A stretch of 64,000 bases of DNA from Elymus sibiricus (Eukaryota > Streptophyta > Magnoliopsida > Poales > Poaceae), in contig CM077667.1 of NCBI GenBank assembly GCA_039707655.1, positions 417,241,409-417,305,408 of the forward strand, written 5' to 3'. Below, piece by piece: positions 12,940 to 25,088 of this stretch (position 1 is the stretch's first letter; every line of letters begins with the position of its first letter). The position numbers were made by a program, and so were the translations under genes. A model generated the notes under the pieces. That model worked only from the letters and a program-made list of their open reading frames with translations, made no database searches and was not told where the DNA came from.

Positions 12940-15900
12940 TTGGTGCTTTCATTGAGAGCCTGCTGGCAGTCGCTGCGGTGCGATGGGAATTCAGATCGTC
13001 TCCGGCGCGATCTACGCGTTGGAACCGAGCTTTGTTGTCGATGTCGGTATCTTCGTCGCCGGCTCGACTGGTCACCTCGGCTGGACCGAGGACTGCGCTC
13101 CGTGCTGGATCGTCAAGATCGGACAGATACTTTCATCGTCATCATCTCCGATCTCTATCAAGATCACAAGAAATCATCCATGGAGCTCGGGGGCTCGATG
13201 TTGACATCGTCCTCGAGCAACCGTGCAGTTTTTCTGGACAGCGACTCATGTTCGTCGTCCCCGCTTCCTCGAGCGTCGCCTTGACGATTTCTTTGGTGGA
13301 ACTGTGCGGAATTGAGTCTATAATGACCCCGTAAAATTTCGTCGTATTCCGATGGAGGAATCTTTGGCGATCTACGAAATACCGGAGCCCTATCGAATCT
13401 GGACGGGAATCGGGATGAGTTTAGGGCGGGGTGTCCAGCTTCCAGCTCGGACATCGTTTGGAAGATCCCACCGTTCATCGGCTGCGTAATTCCCATACCG
13501 ATCACCCCTCAAAATTTCAGCTCAATCCGACCGTTTAAACTCCGGTAAACGTCCGATGAGTGCATCAATTTTTTCGATCTGTTTTGTGCGCGAAAACGAA
13601 TCCAACCCGAGTTCATCTTTTTCATGAACGGGTTGTCGGACGTCCTTTTTGAAGGAAATTTTCTCATCATCTCGGTCATTCGACCAAGAGTTCGGCATCG
13701 CAAGGGCCGAATAATCATCAAGCGAACCTCGTCATCCGTGGGTTGTACGGGTCGGGCGCTCCGTTTCTTCATCAAGCCAGCATTGACCTCGTCACAAATT
13801 CCGACCTGCGTCGGCATCACGAGGTGATGTCCACCACGCCGACCTGCTTTGACACCTCGGCTGGCATGAGACTTCGGCGTCACCAGCCGACTTGCTCCGT
13901 CACCTCGGCTAGACCGGGGCTTTGGCATCCCTTCATCAACCTGCTCCGGGGACTTCGGCGTCACGAGCCGACCTGCTTCAACACCTCGGCTGGCATGAGA
14001 CTTCGGCGTCACCAGCCGACCTGCATGAGACTTCGGCGTCCGCCGATCACAGCTTCGCCATGTTAACTGGACCGAGGACTTCATCTCGCCACATCGACCG
14101 TGCAGCGTCACCACTTCGTCAAGCCGAACTCTTCGTTCAGGCACCTCGGCGCCCAGGCCATATTCCTTTACTTATTTGCTTCACTTAAATTAACTAAGTA
14201 GAAGAATTTTTTTTAATATATTATTATCTTTCTTTGTTATTACTTTTGGCTTGTACTATTTTATGAGTGCAGGAAATCGACTTCGACTGCCGTCACGCGG
14301 TCACCCCGGCGTCACCTTGCCGACCTACTCCACCACCTCGGCTGGACCAGAGGCTTCGCCTCGCCACATTGGCCGAGCCGTGACACTACTTCGGAGTGCC
14401 GAACTCCTCGTTCGGTCACCTCGGGACGGGCTTGGGGGCTGGGACCTCGGTCATGCCGAAGACTACACCGGATCTGTCAAAGTTCGATGGGCGTCCTTGT
14501 CCCACCACAAGCCCGGATCGCATCATCGACACCGAGCACATTAACCAGCTAAGTCGCTTTCATGCTCAAAAACTTTCAGTTTTAAATTTTGTTCGGTTCG
14601 ACCAAGCATTATACTTTTTTGACAAAAAGTTGTATGCGAAAAACTTTCTTTGTCAAAACTTTGTTTGTTACAAACAAATTCAAATACCCCGTTTACTTGG
14701 GGGCTTCCTTTATGAAGCCATTCTTCTTGCATATGATTATTAATGTACCGCACCCTTCCTTGTTCGTGTTTACGCCAATATATGCATCATGTTGACTTAA
14801 GTGTTCCGCAAAGCTGGGTTGCCTTGCTCCTGTGCTTACCCCTACGTTCCCGATTGTTCGGCTAGGGAGTAAAGGGAGCACCTCTGCGATTGTTACGATC
14901 GGGTCATCCGAACTCGTACCTCAGACGGGTGAATTACTGTTTTCAACTATGGTCGGCCACGACGGAAGACAAGCATACATAAATCTATTGCACACCCCTC
15001 ATGGTAATCATGAGAACCCGAAGAAAGGAACCGTTGGCGGAACTATTTTCTTTGAAGATGCTTCTTACGTTAAATAGTAATATAGCATAAGTTCCCTGGG
15101 CGCGCTTTGTCTGTTATAGCCTAATGGCCTGATTGCCTGGTTATTCGAAACACCTCCGATATCCTCGGATGGCATAGTAGATAACACTTTTTGGCCCTTG
15201 GCTGAAGAGGGAGAAGCCGACGGTCGGTTAAGACGCATTTAAAGTTCGGGCGAACACATATATGATATAAGTACTTCGGTACATACAATCATTATACATA
15301 AAATTCTTTTACCCAAGTCACTTGGGGGCTCTGAAATTTGTATGAGCTATTTTATAATAAATGTGTTTTCTTCTTGTTCGTTGCAAAGTCTTTTTCTACT
15401 ACTCCTTTTTCCGACACTAGCGTGTGGTCAATAGCCGGATAACCTGGTTTCTTTCTAAAGCCGCTCGAGTTTAGTTCGCTAAACAGGCCTCAGAGAAACA
15501 CTCCGCCGTCGGGATATGGAGGTTGAAGCCAAAGGCTGACCCGCTTGGAATCCGGAGATCGGATGTATCAGGTTAAAACACGACCGAAGCACAAATTAAA
15601 TTTTAAGTCCAGTTTCGGATTGGCACAATTTTCCTTTATCTAAACATAAAGTTTTTTGCATAAACTTTTGTTTTTTCCGAGCATAACTCTCGCAGTACAC
15701 TTTTAAAGCATCGGTAATATCAACGGGGGGCTGCGACTAGAGCCGAACCCACCAAAAGCCAAGGCACTCCGAGGAGTCCTCGGCGAAATGTTCTCGGATA
15801 TTGCTTTATATGCACCAGTTTCGAATTGTGTCTTCGACCAATAGTTGGGTTGCCCGGCTCCTGTGCTTGCCTCCTATGTTCCGCTTTGTTCGGCTAGGTG

Positions 15901-18162
15901 TGCAAAGGGAGAACCACTGCGATTGTGCTTCCAGCTCGAATGGTTAAGCGCCTCAGTGGAGAAAGCCAAAAACTGACTGTCACAATGAACGTAAACTGGT
16001 CAGCGATCCGATGACTGTGTCAAACTACAGATCGATAGAGGTCACCCCGTGTTAAACGATGGGCCTTTCATAAGATTGGCCGAAGTGTTACTGGTTTGAC
16101 CTCGGCTGATGCCGAACACTATTCGGGGGCTAGTAACTGGCCCCGAACTTTAAACTCCTATGACTAAGTGAAAGTTATAAAGCCTGCATATCTGATTGCC
16201 TCGTTTCCGCTAACACAACCACCTCCAGGCACCGAGACGTCGGCTAAGGGTTGTATTGTTAGTACGGAAACACCCTGTGTAGCATCTACAAAGGGGTGGA
16301 AGCCGACGATGGGCCACTTTCAGGTTATAAACAGTCTCAATGGAGAATTTGCCCTCCATAATTATCGTAATAAAGCCATAAATATGCATCAATTTGACTT
16401 AAGATTTTGGCCAAGCTGGGTTGCCTGGCTCCTGTGCTTACCCCTATGTTCCCGATTGTTCGGCTAGGCGGTAAAGGGAGCACCTCTGTGATTGTTACTA
16501 TCGAGTCATCCGGGTTAGTACCTCAGACTGGGTGAAGCCGAAAGCTAGCCATCTTAAAGGATATAGTTGGTCGGCAACGATGGAAGTGAAAATTTCGGTT
16601 CATTATGGACCACAGAGTTCGGGAACTTTCCCCCAACTAAATCCTCAATATTTTCCTCCCACATTGATCGGAGATGAGGTTTCATGATCATGGTCAGCAT
16701 GACAACCCAAAGAAAGGAACCGATAGCGGGACTATTTTCTTTGGAAGATGTTTCTTACGTTAAATAGTAATATAACATATCTCTCCGCGTACCTTTGTTT
16801 ATAAAACCGTATGGCCGGATTGCCTTGTTTGCCATAAATCTTTGCCCTCATAAAGGCTTAATAAAGTAGGACAAACACTCCCCGGCCACGGGCCGAGGAG
16901 GTTGAAGCCGATGGTCGGTCGACAAAGTTTTGTGCAATGCGGATCCGAGCATTAATGATGTAAAGTACTTGGATACATAGAATCATTACACATAAATTGT
17001 GATTAAAGTCAATTTACTCCGAATATCGATCCTTAATTCGGCCACCCGTGCCCACATTAAGTCTCGGGGGCTACTGGGCCTCGCGCTTATCATTTACAAA
17101 TATTAAAGGGGCACATCGATCCCCTGATCTGGTGTTGCCACCCGACCAGTGGCTCGGGGGCTACTGCATTGCCTATTCAATGCAGAAAATTCAAAATGCT
17201 CAGTGTTCGGCTTGACCGAGCTATGGGCAAACGTGTCTTCGGACAACAATAGGTACCATCTAGACCTATCCGGCATCAAGCTAATATATTATGGCAACTT
17301 CTCAAGACCCTCTCTCAAGGGCCCGCTTGCCGATCACTATTTCCTCTAATATATTACACCGCGTTTCTATTCCTTAGTATGCTGCAGAGCTAGGAGTTGA
17401 TCCTCAGGCCGATTTTGTGAATCGACCTGAGTCTCAGGGGCTACTGGGATCAGCGGTTTTATGTTTTCCTTCAGGTGCATGCCGGACATTCAACGGACAC
17501 ACACCTTGAGGGCTACTGGCTATATATCTCGGCAAAGAATACATTGCACAAATCGGAATTAAATTTACAAAAATCAGCCCATGGCCGAGGTGGTGCACCA
17601 CCTCGGAAGGAGTCCGGCATAAAGCTCGGATGCAAGTGGTTGGCTCCATAGAGGGCATTTCCGGCATTAAGCTCGGTTGAACCCCTTCAACTTTTTCAAG
17701 ACCGAGGTAATCTATGACACCTCGGATGTAGTCCGGCGCTCGGATACAGTCCGGCGCAAGAGCTCAGATGCAGTCCGGTGTTGGAGCTCGGCTGTAAAAA
17801 GACTCTTCGGATACAGTCCAGTGTTGGAGCTCGGAAGCAGTCCGGCGTTGGTGCTCGGCTGCAAAAGATACCTCGGATGCAGTCTGGCGATGGAGCTCGG
17901 ACGCGAGAGGACACCGCCGCACTGGAAACACTTCGAACCCGAGGTGTGGCGTAAAAATAACAAGGCATTGATAAAGGCCGAAAACTTAAAGGGGCTCCTC
18001 GGATACCCGACGTATGAACTCTTTGGATACACCTCGGGGATACTCAAGATCGGAGATGGGAAGATTTGTTGAACCAGTTTTCAAGACCGACGACCGAAGA
18101 CAAAGAACAGTTCAGAAGAACCGAGGAGCGTCCCCAACTTGAAGACTGGTTCAGGAGGCTAC
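12940..18162 (+). repeat. Internal region of LARD-like element: minisatellites and a dispersed module
   Basis: No gene is supported. Visible repeats are: CTTCGGCGTCAC/CACCTCGGCTGG units at about 13850-14045; a 100-130 bp module recurring at about 14811-14935, 15843-15942 and 16413-16540 (GGGTTGCC, TGTGCTTACC, TTCGGCTAGG, AAAGGGAGCACC); TCGGGGGCTACTG-like boxes near 17065, 17155 and 17440; and a GCAGTCCGG/GGAGCTCGG array at about 17715-17900. Frames of 60-211 codons in this stretch show no known domain and follow the repeats. Confidence 0.75.
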
Positions 18163-18581
18163 TGACGGTGTCCTGGACTAGGGGGTACTCACCACGTCGT
18201 CTCCCGACCAGGTGGATCGGGCTGAGGACCCCCATGGTGGTGCACTATTGGGCCAGTTCGGACAGCCCATGCCGTATACAAGGAGGATTCCACAAGACTT
18301 GATGCCCAAGACAAGGACTCTCTTAAACCCTAGGACTCGGTGCATATATAAACCGAGGCTAGGCTGGTCGATAGATCATCATATATTCATTAGAACAATC
18401 TCGTGGTAGATACATGTACTCTGTACAACACCCCATATGAATACAATCAAAAGCAGGACGTAGGGTATTATCTCTTCGAGAGAGCCCGAACCTGGGTAAA
18501 ATCCTGTGTCCATGTTACCATCGCTCCAAGACGCCTAGCTTAGGACCCCTACTACGAGATATGCCAGATTTGACACCGACG
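18163..18581 (+). repeat. 3' LTR of the LARD-like element (419 bp)
   Basis: Identical in length to the 5' LTR with five substitutions, including a terminal A to G change, so that it ends CG instead of CA. Confidence 0.88.
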
Positions 18582-18586
18582 GCTCC

Positions 18587-20089
18587 CTTGGTGGTTTTGA
18601 TAATTCATGACAACATACATTATCTCTTGGACTAATAGTTTTACCTAGTTTATTTCAGATTTAGTCCACAGAGAGGATTGGCTAAAGGATTGTGAGGAGA
18701 CCCCAAGATGCAAGGAATAGGATTGGCCAAGCTACAAGCATGAAGACTCTATATTTTACTTTGTGAGAAATCACTTTGAGTCCATAGGGAAGCCAATACT
18801 ATCAAAAGGGGGTGAGGTAATAATGGTGAATGAAATGCTCAAAATGATCAAATGTTAGCCACCAAATACACTCACAAGCTCTCCCACAAATATTCTGTCT
18901 TAGACCCTACCACTCAAAATCGGTGCCACCAAGTATATCCTATCGGCTACACCGAGTCAAAACCCTAGACAGAAACCCTAGCCAAAACCTACTTCTCGGT
19001 ACTACCAAGTTCCATATCAGTGCAACCGAGTTTTAGTGGCCAACTTTCTGTTACCTCATTTACAAGAATCAAAATTTATGAGAATTGTGAATCGGTCTCA
19101 CCGAGTTGTGTAACTGCCCTCGGCCACTCATATCAGTACCACCGAGAATTCTATATCGGACTCACCGAAAACGCCAAAGTTGCCACATTTTGCACTAGTT
19201 AGTGCAACCGAGTTTTCACTTCGGTTTCACCGAGTTGGGCAATAATGTTGTGACGGTTGGATTTTTGGAGATGCCCATATATACCCCTCCACCACATCCC
19301 ACTCGCAAGAGAAGCACTCAGAACAGACCCACTCTTCCCATATCCAAATTTCTGAGAGAGAACCACCTATTCTTGTGTTGAGGTCAAGATCATCCACTCC
19401 AACCATATGGATCTTGATTTCTAGCCTCCCCAAGTTGCTTTCCATCCAATCAATCTCTTCTACCCAAGCCAAATCTGTGAGAGAGTGATTGATTGTTGAG
19501 GAGACTATCATTTGAAACACAAGAGCAAGGAGTTCATCGTTACTATCACATCTATTACCTTTTGGAGGGTGATGCCTCCTAGATTGGTTAGGTGTCGCTT
19601 AAGAGCCTCCTACTTCGTGTTGTGGAGTTGAACCAAGAAGTTTGTACGGGCAAGGAGATCGCCTACTTCGTGAAGATCTACCCATAGTGAGGATATTCCT
19701 TCGTGGACGGAAGCCGTTATGGAATAGTCGAGGTTGCTACTTCGTGGACCCTTATGGGTGGAGCCCTTCGTGGACTCTCGCGACCGCTACCCTCCGTGGG
19801 TTGAAGACTCCATAAACGTGGACGTACGATAGCACCACCTATCGGAACGACGGGAAAAATCTTCATGTCTCCATATTGCGTTTGATCTTCCTATCTCTAC
19901 TCTCTTACATATGCTTGTTTTTACTTTCCGTTGCCATACTTGTTAACTAGCATGTGTAGGGTGCACTAGACTTATTAGAATTGCTAAAATCTGCCAACCA
20001 ATTAACTTGGGAAAAGGTTAGGTTTTTAATTTATGCAAGTAGTCTATTCACTCCCCCCCCCTCTAGACATCTCTTCTAGTGATCCCTCA
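18587..20089 (+). repeat. 3' LTR of Sirevirus, right fragment
   Basis: This continues the LTR started at 12503. It carries repeated palindrome-like boxes of the form TCGGTNNCACCGA (for example 19092-19104 and 19221-19233; 19156-19168 is degenerate), which also occur upstream at 11348-11360. Similar palindromes have been noted in Sirevirus LTRs. The end is placed at GATCCCTCA (20081-20089), before an abrupt rise in GC content. The exact end is uncertain by a few bases. Short frames in it are not coding. Confidence 0.72.
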
Positions 20090-22359
20090 CCCTCGCGGGC
20101 CGCCTTTGCCTCGGCGACGTCCTTCTTGCTCTCTGCGAGGGCGGCGTCGAGCCGCTGCAGCCTCGTGGCGAGCTCCAGGCGCTCCCCGGCAAGGTGTGTT
20201 TCGGCATCCCAGAAGTCTCCCACAAACCGGTCGAGCGCGGCCCGAACATCGGACAGGGGCTCTTGCCCGAGCGGGGGGCGGTGGCCCACAAGCGCGAGAG
20301 CCGAGCGGGGCGCCGGCGCCTCGACGCTGGTTGTCGCCACAACCAAAGGGGCCCCGGCGTGCTCCGTTGGGGCATTGGGGACTCCGGCCTTTCTTCCGTG
20401 ACTGGCCCCCGCGGCGCGTCAGGCGGGGCCGCCGCGTTGGCTTCGTCGGCCCCCCGAAGCAGGGTCGGTCTGAGGCGGCCCCTGGAGGCCACCTGCGTCG
20501 TGCCCTGCCGCGGGAGTGGGGACACCTGAAGGTGGTCGCAGCGCCTGCTCCCGCCCCACAGGCTGGGGCGCCGCGGCTACGACAAGCGGCGTCGGGGGCT
20601 GGGCCTCCACTGCCTCGGTCATCGGTCCCCCTGCTGCGCAGAGGAGGAGCTGGGCGTCACCGCGACTTCTTACGCCCAGGCGTGGCGCCGACCCTACGCA
20701 AGGCGCCCCCACGCCCGCCAAGATTGCGGCCGAGCGCCGATGCCACCTTCGGGGCGGGGGTCACCTTCGCCCCGGCATCCGTCTTCTTCTTCTTACCCTC
20801 GCCGCCGCCCCGATGCCTGCGCGGACGAAGACTTAATATGAGCAAGCGGATCGCGGGTGCGAGGTACAAGCATGAATTCAAGAACCTACTCGTCCCTGGC
20901 AACCCATTTCCTCTTATTCTCGGCGGCGGACGGCGCACCCCCGCCTCCCTCGGGTGTCTCCCTGGTGCCGCCTGGGGAGCGCTCGGCGCGGTCCTTTATG
21001 GGACCGGCCAGGTCTCCTCCCTTCTCGAGGGCCGGGAGAGCCCCTTGGGAGGGGGCAGTCGCCCCAGGAGAGTCGGCCACCACGCCGGCGAGGATCCCGG
21101 CGGTTGGCGCCTGGGGGCCGGAGGGGTGGACTCCTGTTGCCCCCACCAGGTCGGAGGGTCGAGGAGGCGTCGCCCGAGGCAGCTTGTCAGCATCGTCGTC
21201 GTCGTCCCCGAAGCCGCGCAGGGACTGACGGTGGTCAGGCAGCGGCCCCCGGCCGGCATCCTCCTCCTCCTCCTCCGTCGCCTCCGAGTCTTCGTCATCG
21301 CTGTCTTCGGTGGAGGACGACACCTCGATGGGGGAGCTCCCTAGCGACCCCTCACTGCTGCTCGGCACGAGCCCCCATTCGTTGAAGGGAGGCATGCGAG
21401 CGACCAGGTCCGCCCGGTTGCCTTGGCCGTACAGCAGGCCCGCGGCCTCAGGAGGCTCTCCGGGGATGAAGCCAACCAGAGCCGTCACAGCCCCTTCAAA
21501 CTCGGCATGCGTCAGGCTGGCGGAGTGCAGCCTCATCGCGTCCCTCGTACTCCCACACGGACCGCGAATGCGCCTGGAGCGGCGCGATGCGCTGCCCCGG
21601 GAACTCCTTGACGATCATCGCCCCCGACAGTTGGGTGTTCCCGTGCGAGGCGATCCGCTCCAGGACAGGCCCTGCCCTCGGGTCGGTGAGTTTCGCGTGG
21701 CTCCATCCGGAGTGCTACACGGGAAGGGCCGAAGGGATCCTCAGGAACGGGTGGACTTGGAGGGCATCCAAGTAGACCCAGCGCTGCCGGTAGCCCTCCA
21801 CCTTCTTCCCGGCCTTCAGGCGGATGCTAACGCCCTTGACGTCAACAAAGGAGACACACGCCGAGAGCTAGTCCTGGGCAGTGAACCGCAGTGGCGGAAG
21901 AGTGCCACCGAGGGCCTCATGCCCACAAAGGCTTCGCAATAAAAGGAAAAAAATAGACAGGAGGAGGATGGAGTTGGGTTGGAGGTGCAGAGCATGTATC
22001 TGATAGTGGGTGAGGATGGCGTAGAAGAACTCGGAGAATGGCGGGACCAACCCGGCGTAAATGTTGTGGAGGAAGAAGGCGTAGGCGGACGCCCCCAGGT
22101 CGCTCCACGCCACCGCACCGGGGGAGATCACGGTTGTCTTCCCCTCATTACGGTCGCCCGCTATCAGCGGGCGCACCGGGTCCCGGTCTTCTTCCTTGGC
22201 GACGGAGGAGCGCGGGAGAGCTGCCCCGATTTCCGGGGGGCTCACGGCCGGAGCCGTGGCCTTCGCCTTCTTCCCGCCCAGTGCCATCCAAGCGTCGGAG
22301 TGGCAGGCGAAATGGGGAGAAGAGCGCCTCGCCTGAGATCGGATCTGGTGGAGTCTCAA
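20090..22359 (-). pseudogene. Antisense retrotransposon ORF, 'putative gypsy type transposon' (Transposase_28-like), frameshifted
   Basis: On the strand opposite to the LTR, a protein of the plant retrotransposon-associated type can be followed in at least two frames. The N-terminal part (22359-21868) has SEFFYAILTHYQIHALHLQP, typical of the PF04195-type domain. The middle (about 21840-21540) has FVDVKGVSIRLKAGKKVEGY and the RWVYLDALQV block. Then at 21536-20886 there is AEFEGAVTALVGFIPGEPPE followed by a long acidic Glu/Asp-rich linker. The last part (about 20350-20090) has a coiled-coil composition (LATRLQRLDAALAESKKDVA). Large plus-strand frames over the same DNA are GC-driven shadows. Its biochemical function is unknown. 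Confidence 0.65.
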
Positions 22360-22593
22360 GCGGTGAAGGGAGGCACAGTGAGACGGACGCCAGGCAAGGA
22401 GAGGTAATGATGGCCCCGTGCTGCGGGCAGGCTTTATGCCAGCCTGGGCAGTTGCCGAGGCATCGCGTGGAGGTGGGGGCGCCCCGCGCCCCGACGTGCG
22501 CCACGCGTCGCGACCGGCCTGCAGACGGTTGGAGCCTGCACCGCTTCGCCCTCCAGCTGGCGGAGTCGTGCGCGCTATAGGCTCGGGGGCTAC

Positions 22594-23332
22594 TGTCGGG
22601 CCACTGGGACAAGGGGTACCCAGGCCCGTCTACCTGAGGCCCATGTCATGACGCGGGGCCTGGGCCCAGTGCAGCCCGTCCGGAGGCGTCGCGAAGGAGG
22701 CCGTCATGGGGTCCCCCGCCTCATGAGGCATTTGGCCAGAGGCACCCCCACCAGCCTCACAAAGACACCCTCACGAGGTCACTTCCCGGGGTTGCCCCCC
22801 GAGGGCCTCACGGGGTGCATAGGACAAAGGCGGTTCAACGGGGTCGCGCGGCCCGTCCCGTTCCGAGGGCAGTGCGCGCCCTGCCAAGCGTCGTCCAGAG
22901 CCACGACAGGAGGCTTCGGCGGGAAGACTTTCCTCTTTAGTGCTAAGGGAGCAGGGCCAGCCCGCCGGTTCCTAAAGCGGCCCCCAAAGGTTTCCCGTTT
23001 GGTGTAAGAAGAACAAGGCCGGGGGCTCGCCAAGACGGAGGTCGTCACCGAGCCGCTGGCGCGTCACGAAGGGAGGCTTTTGCAGGCGAAGACCACTTTT
23101 GTCAGGATAAGCTGCAGTCATGTCCCCTTTCAAACTGACGCCTGTGGCAACCCTTCCTGCCTGATATTTTCAGGGGAAGAGGACCAAAGCCAGTATAAGA
23201 GGAAAGGGGCAACGCTTGTAAAAGAAGACCCGGCCGTATTCATCCTCATCCCTAAGAAATCCAGACAAGCAGGAGTAGGGTTTTACACCGCAAGGTAACC
23301 CGAATCTGGGTAACCACCGTGTCCTTTGTTCT

Positions 23333-23363
<31 letters not shown>

Positions 23364-23475
23364 GCTCAAGCACGCCGGAGCATCGTCATAGGTTAGCAAG
23401 AGAGGGCAGGGTTGGAGAGCCAGCGCACCTCAGAGTTCAAACCTTTCTAGGGTCCCCGGAACCTCGATTCCGACA
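22594..23475 (+). repeat. 3' LTR of the GC-rich gypsy element
   Basis: 882 bp with TGTCGG/CCGACA inverted ends. It contains an uninterrupted run of 29 C at 23333-23361. Confidence 0.75.
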
Positions 23476-25088
23476 AGGAGTGAGGAGGCTTGCGGTCCTG
23501 TTACAAAATGCCCATCTTTCAAATGAGGCTGACACACTTTCCCAGATTGAATTTCTACTGCCCATTTTCGTTTGTCAACTTTCACGATTTAAGCTCTCGT
23601 AGCTGGGTCCTTCTACGTGGGCGTGGATTGTTTTTGCTGCCATGGTTTGGTCTTTTTGGCAGATTTGTAACAAAGCACTTATTTGTAGGAGTGTTTATTA
23701 AACATTCGGCTGATGTGCTTTAACTATTCTTGTATAGTTTTGGAAACTCCTCAGTAAGAATCAGAATGCCGCTGCTACTGCAACGCTCTGCACCAAGCTT
23801 CACCATCATGCGCGCGCCATCAGGGAGGAGGTTCGGCTCAAGGACGATTGATGGCGTCTTGTATGTTCCTGCTTTTCTATATTCTTTTTAAAGAAACACC
23901 CCATATATAAATCAGCTTAAAACGTGCTTACAATCGTTCATTACAGAACGCCGCACAGGGGGGTACACTGATGAGCCGCCGTGTTTGCCTGACAATTGAT
24001 CTTGAAGATCTTGAAATTATTTGTAAGCTTCATAATGCTTTTCTAGTCCTAGCTCAGTTAGTTTCTTTCGGCCTAGTGCCATGGACCCCGAGGGGTTTGT
24101 ATCGAACTTGCTACTAGTGTGTGGGTGTGTGCGTTCTTGCGTTTGGACCTGTTTTTGTAAAACTACAAGGGCTTCAGTTCGCTGAAGCCGGAGCCGGGCA
24201 AGTGTCTCCTTTCCTTAAAAATAGAGATCGTGACATAACCACATGTCAAACAAACAAGGCCTTCGTTTGCAACGGAAGTACATACTTCAACATTGAACAC
24301 AAATATCTAAAAAATAACCCAAAAAATTAAAACCGTGTAAGTTGCAACTCTCAACTTTCAAAACAGTGCAACTATCAACCTGACTCTTCTCAAACTGGTT
24401 GTCGATTTGACTGGTTTCAAACCATCTAATCACCTGCGACGTCACCAGTCAACTTTTTGTTCAAATATTCAAACTGTGCAGAAAAAATTGAAAAGCTTTT
24501 GTAAAATCAATACTATCATGCTAACAAATCTGGGGAAGTTTCACACTTGTTTGACCAACATATTTAAAAATATAGTAGAAATTTAATTTCAGCCCCTTTT
24601 TGTCATTTTTTTATCAAGACTTGTGTCAAATATGATGTCAAATTCACACTACCATGCTGACTAATCTGGGAAAGTTTCATACTTTTTTGACAAAGTACAT
24701 TTTAAAAGTACAGTAGAAATTCAATTTCAACCCCTTTTTGTCAAATTTAGACAAAAAAATTCAAAATGACCAAAAAAATCTATAAAGTCAAAAATACCAT
24801 GATGAGCAATCTGGGAAAGTTCCACACTTTTTTGACAAACTTTTTTAAAAATATATTAGAAATTCAATTTCAGCCCCTTTTTTGTCAAAATTTGAACAAA
24901 ACTTAAAGTGTCCAGATTTAAAAAAAACTGTAAAATCAGCACTACCATTCTAACGATCTGGGAAAGTTTCACATTTTGTTGACGAACACATTTAAAAAAT
25001 ATAGCAGAGATTCAATTCTGTAAAAAAAAATTGATTTAAATTTCTACTGTGTTTTTAATTATTTTCGTCAACTGATCTGGAAGCTTAA
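23476..25088. other. Non-genic stretch with possible exon debris and an AT-rich repeat array
   Basis: No intact gene. Near 23747-23849 a plus-strand frame ending ARAIREEVRLKDD then stop could be an old terminal exon, but I do not recognise it. From about 24500 to 25035 there is a degenerate tandem array, listed separately. The rest is AT-rich DNA without features I can support. Confidence 0.4.
24500..25035 (+). repeat. Degenerate tandem repeat, about 4 copies of ~140-150 bp
   Basis: Each copy has the same order of boxes: CTACCATGCTGA-like, ATCTGGGAAAGTTTCACAC, TTTTTTGACAAA, AAATATAGTAGAAATTCAAT, CAGCCCCTTTTTGTCAA. Copies start near 24506, 24645, 24787 and 24936. The copies diverge by roughly 15-25 % by eye, so the array is old. 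Confidence 0.75.

Larger units (their letters stand above)
12521..18581 (+). mobile_element. Non-coding LTR retrotransposon (LARD-like), complete with target duplication
   Basis: Two 419 bp LTRs (12521-12939 and 18163-18581) flank 5.2 kb of non-coding DNA. The target duplication GCTCC is seen at 12516-12520 and 18582-18586. The LTRs differ at five positions, about 1.2 %. At 1.3e-8 substitutions per site per year this suggests roughly 0.45 million years, the youngest dated insertion here. No gag or pol motif is found in any frame, so it must depend on enzymes from another element. Orientation is taken from the LTR and the purine-rich GGTTCAGGAGGC before 18163. Confidence 0.88.
9156..20089 (+). 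mobile_element. Maximus-like Sirevirus (copia), 5' truncated, with a nested element in its 3' LTR
   Basis: The plus-strand order is: pol 3' half (9156-10504), a long non-coding segment with repeated purine tracts (10505-12502), then the 3' LTR, present as 12503-12520 and 18587-20089. The Angela insertion removes the 5' side from view. The 6 kb element at 12521-18581 splits the LTR. RT motifs of the Sirevirus branch and the multiple purine tracts support the class. Confidence 0.87.
20090..23475 (+). mobile_element. GC-rich gypsy-type element, 3' part only
   Basis: The Sirevirus inserted here, so only the 3' end is visible. The 3' LTR is 22594-23475 (TGTCGG...CCGACA, 882 bp), preceded by GCTCGGGGGCTAC as purine tract. 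Internal DNA at 20090-22590 is GC-rich and contains an antisense reading frame rather than pol. The right target duplication would be AGGAG (23476-23480). The combination of an extra antisense ORF and a 3' position resembles Tat-lineage elements; this is inference. Confidence 0.68.

Noticed and set aside
20079..21344. 421-codon plus-strand frame
   Set aside because: GC-rich shadow of the antisense retrotransposon ORF, low-complexity Pro/Arg/Ala composition, no domain.
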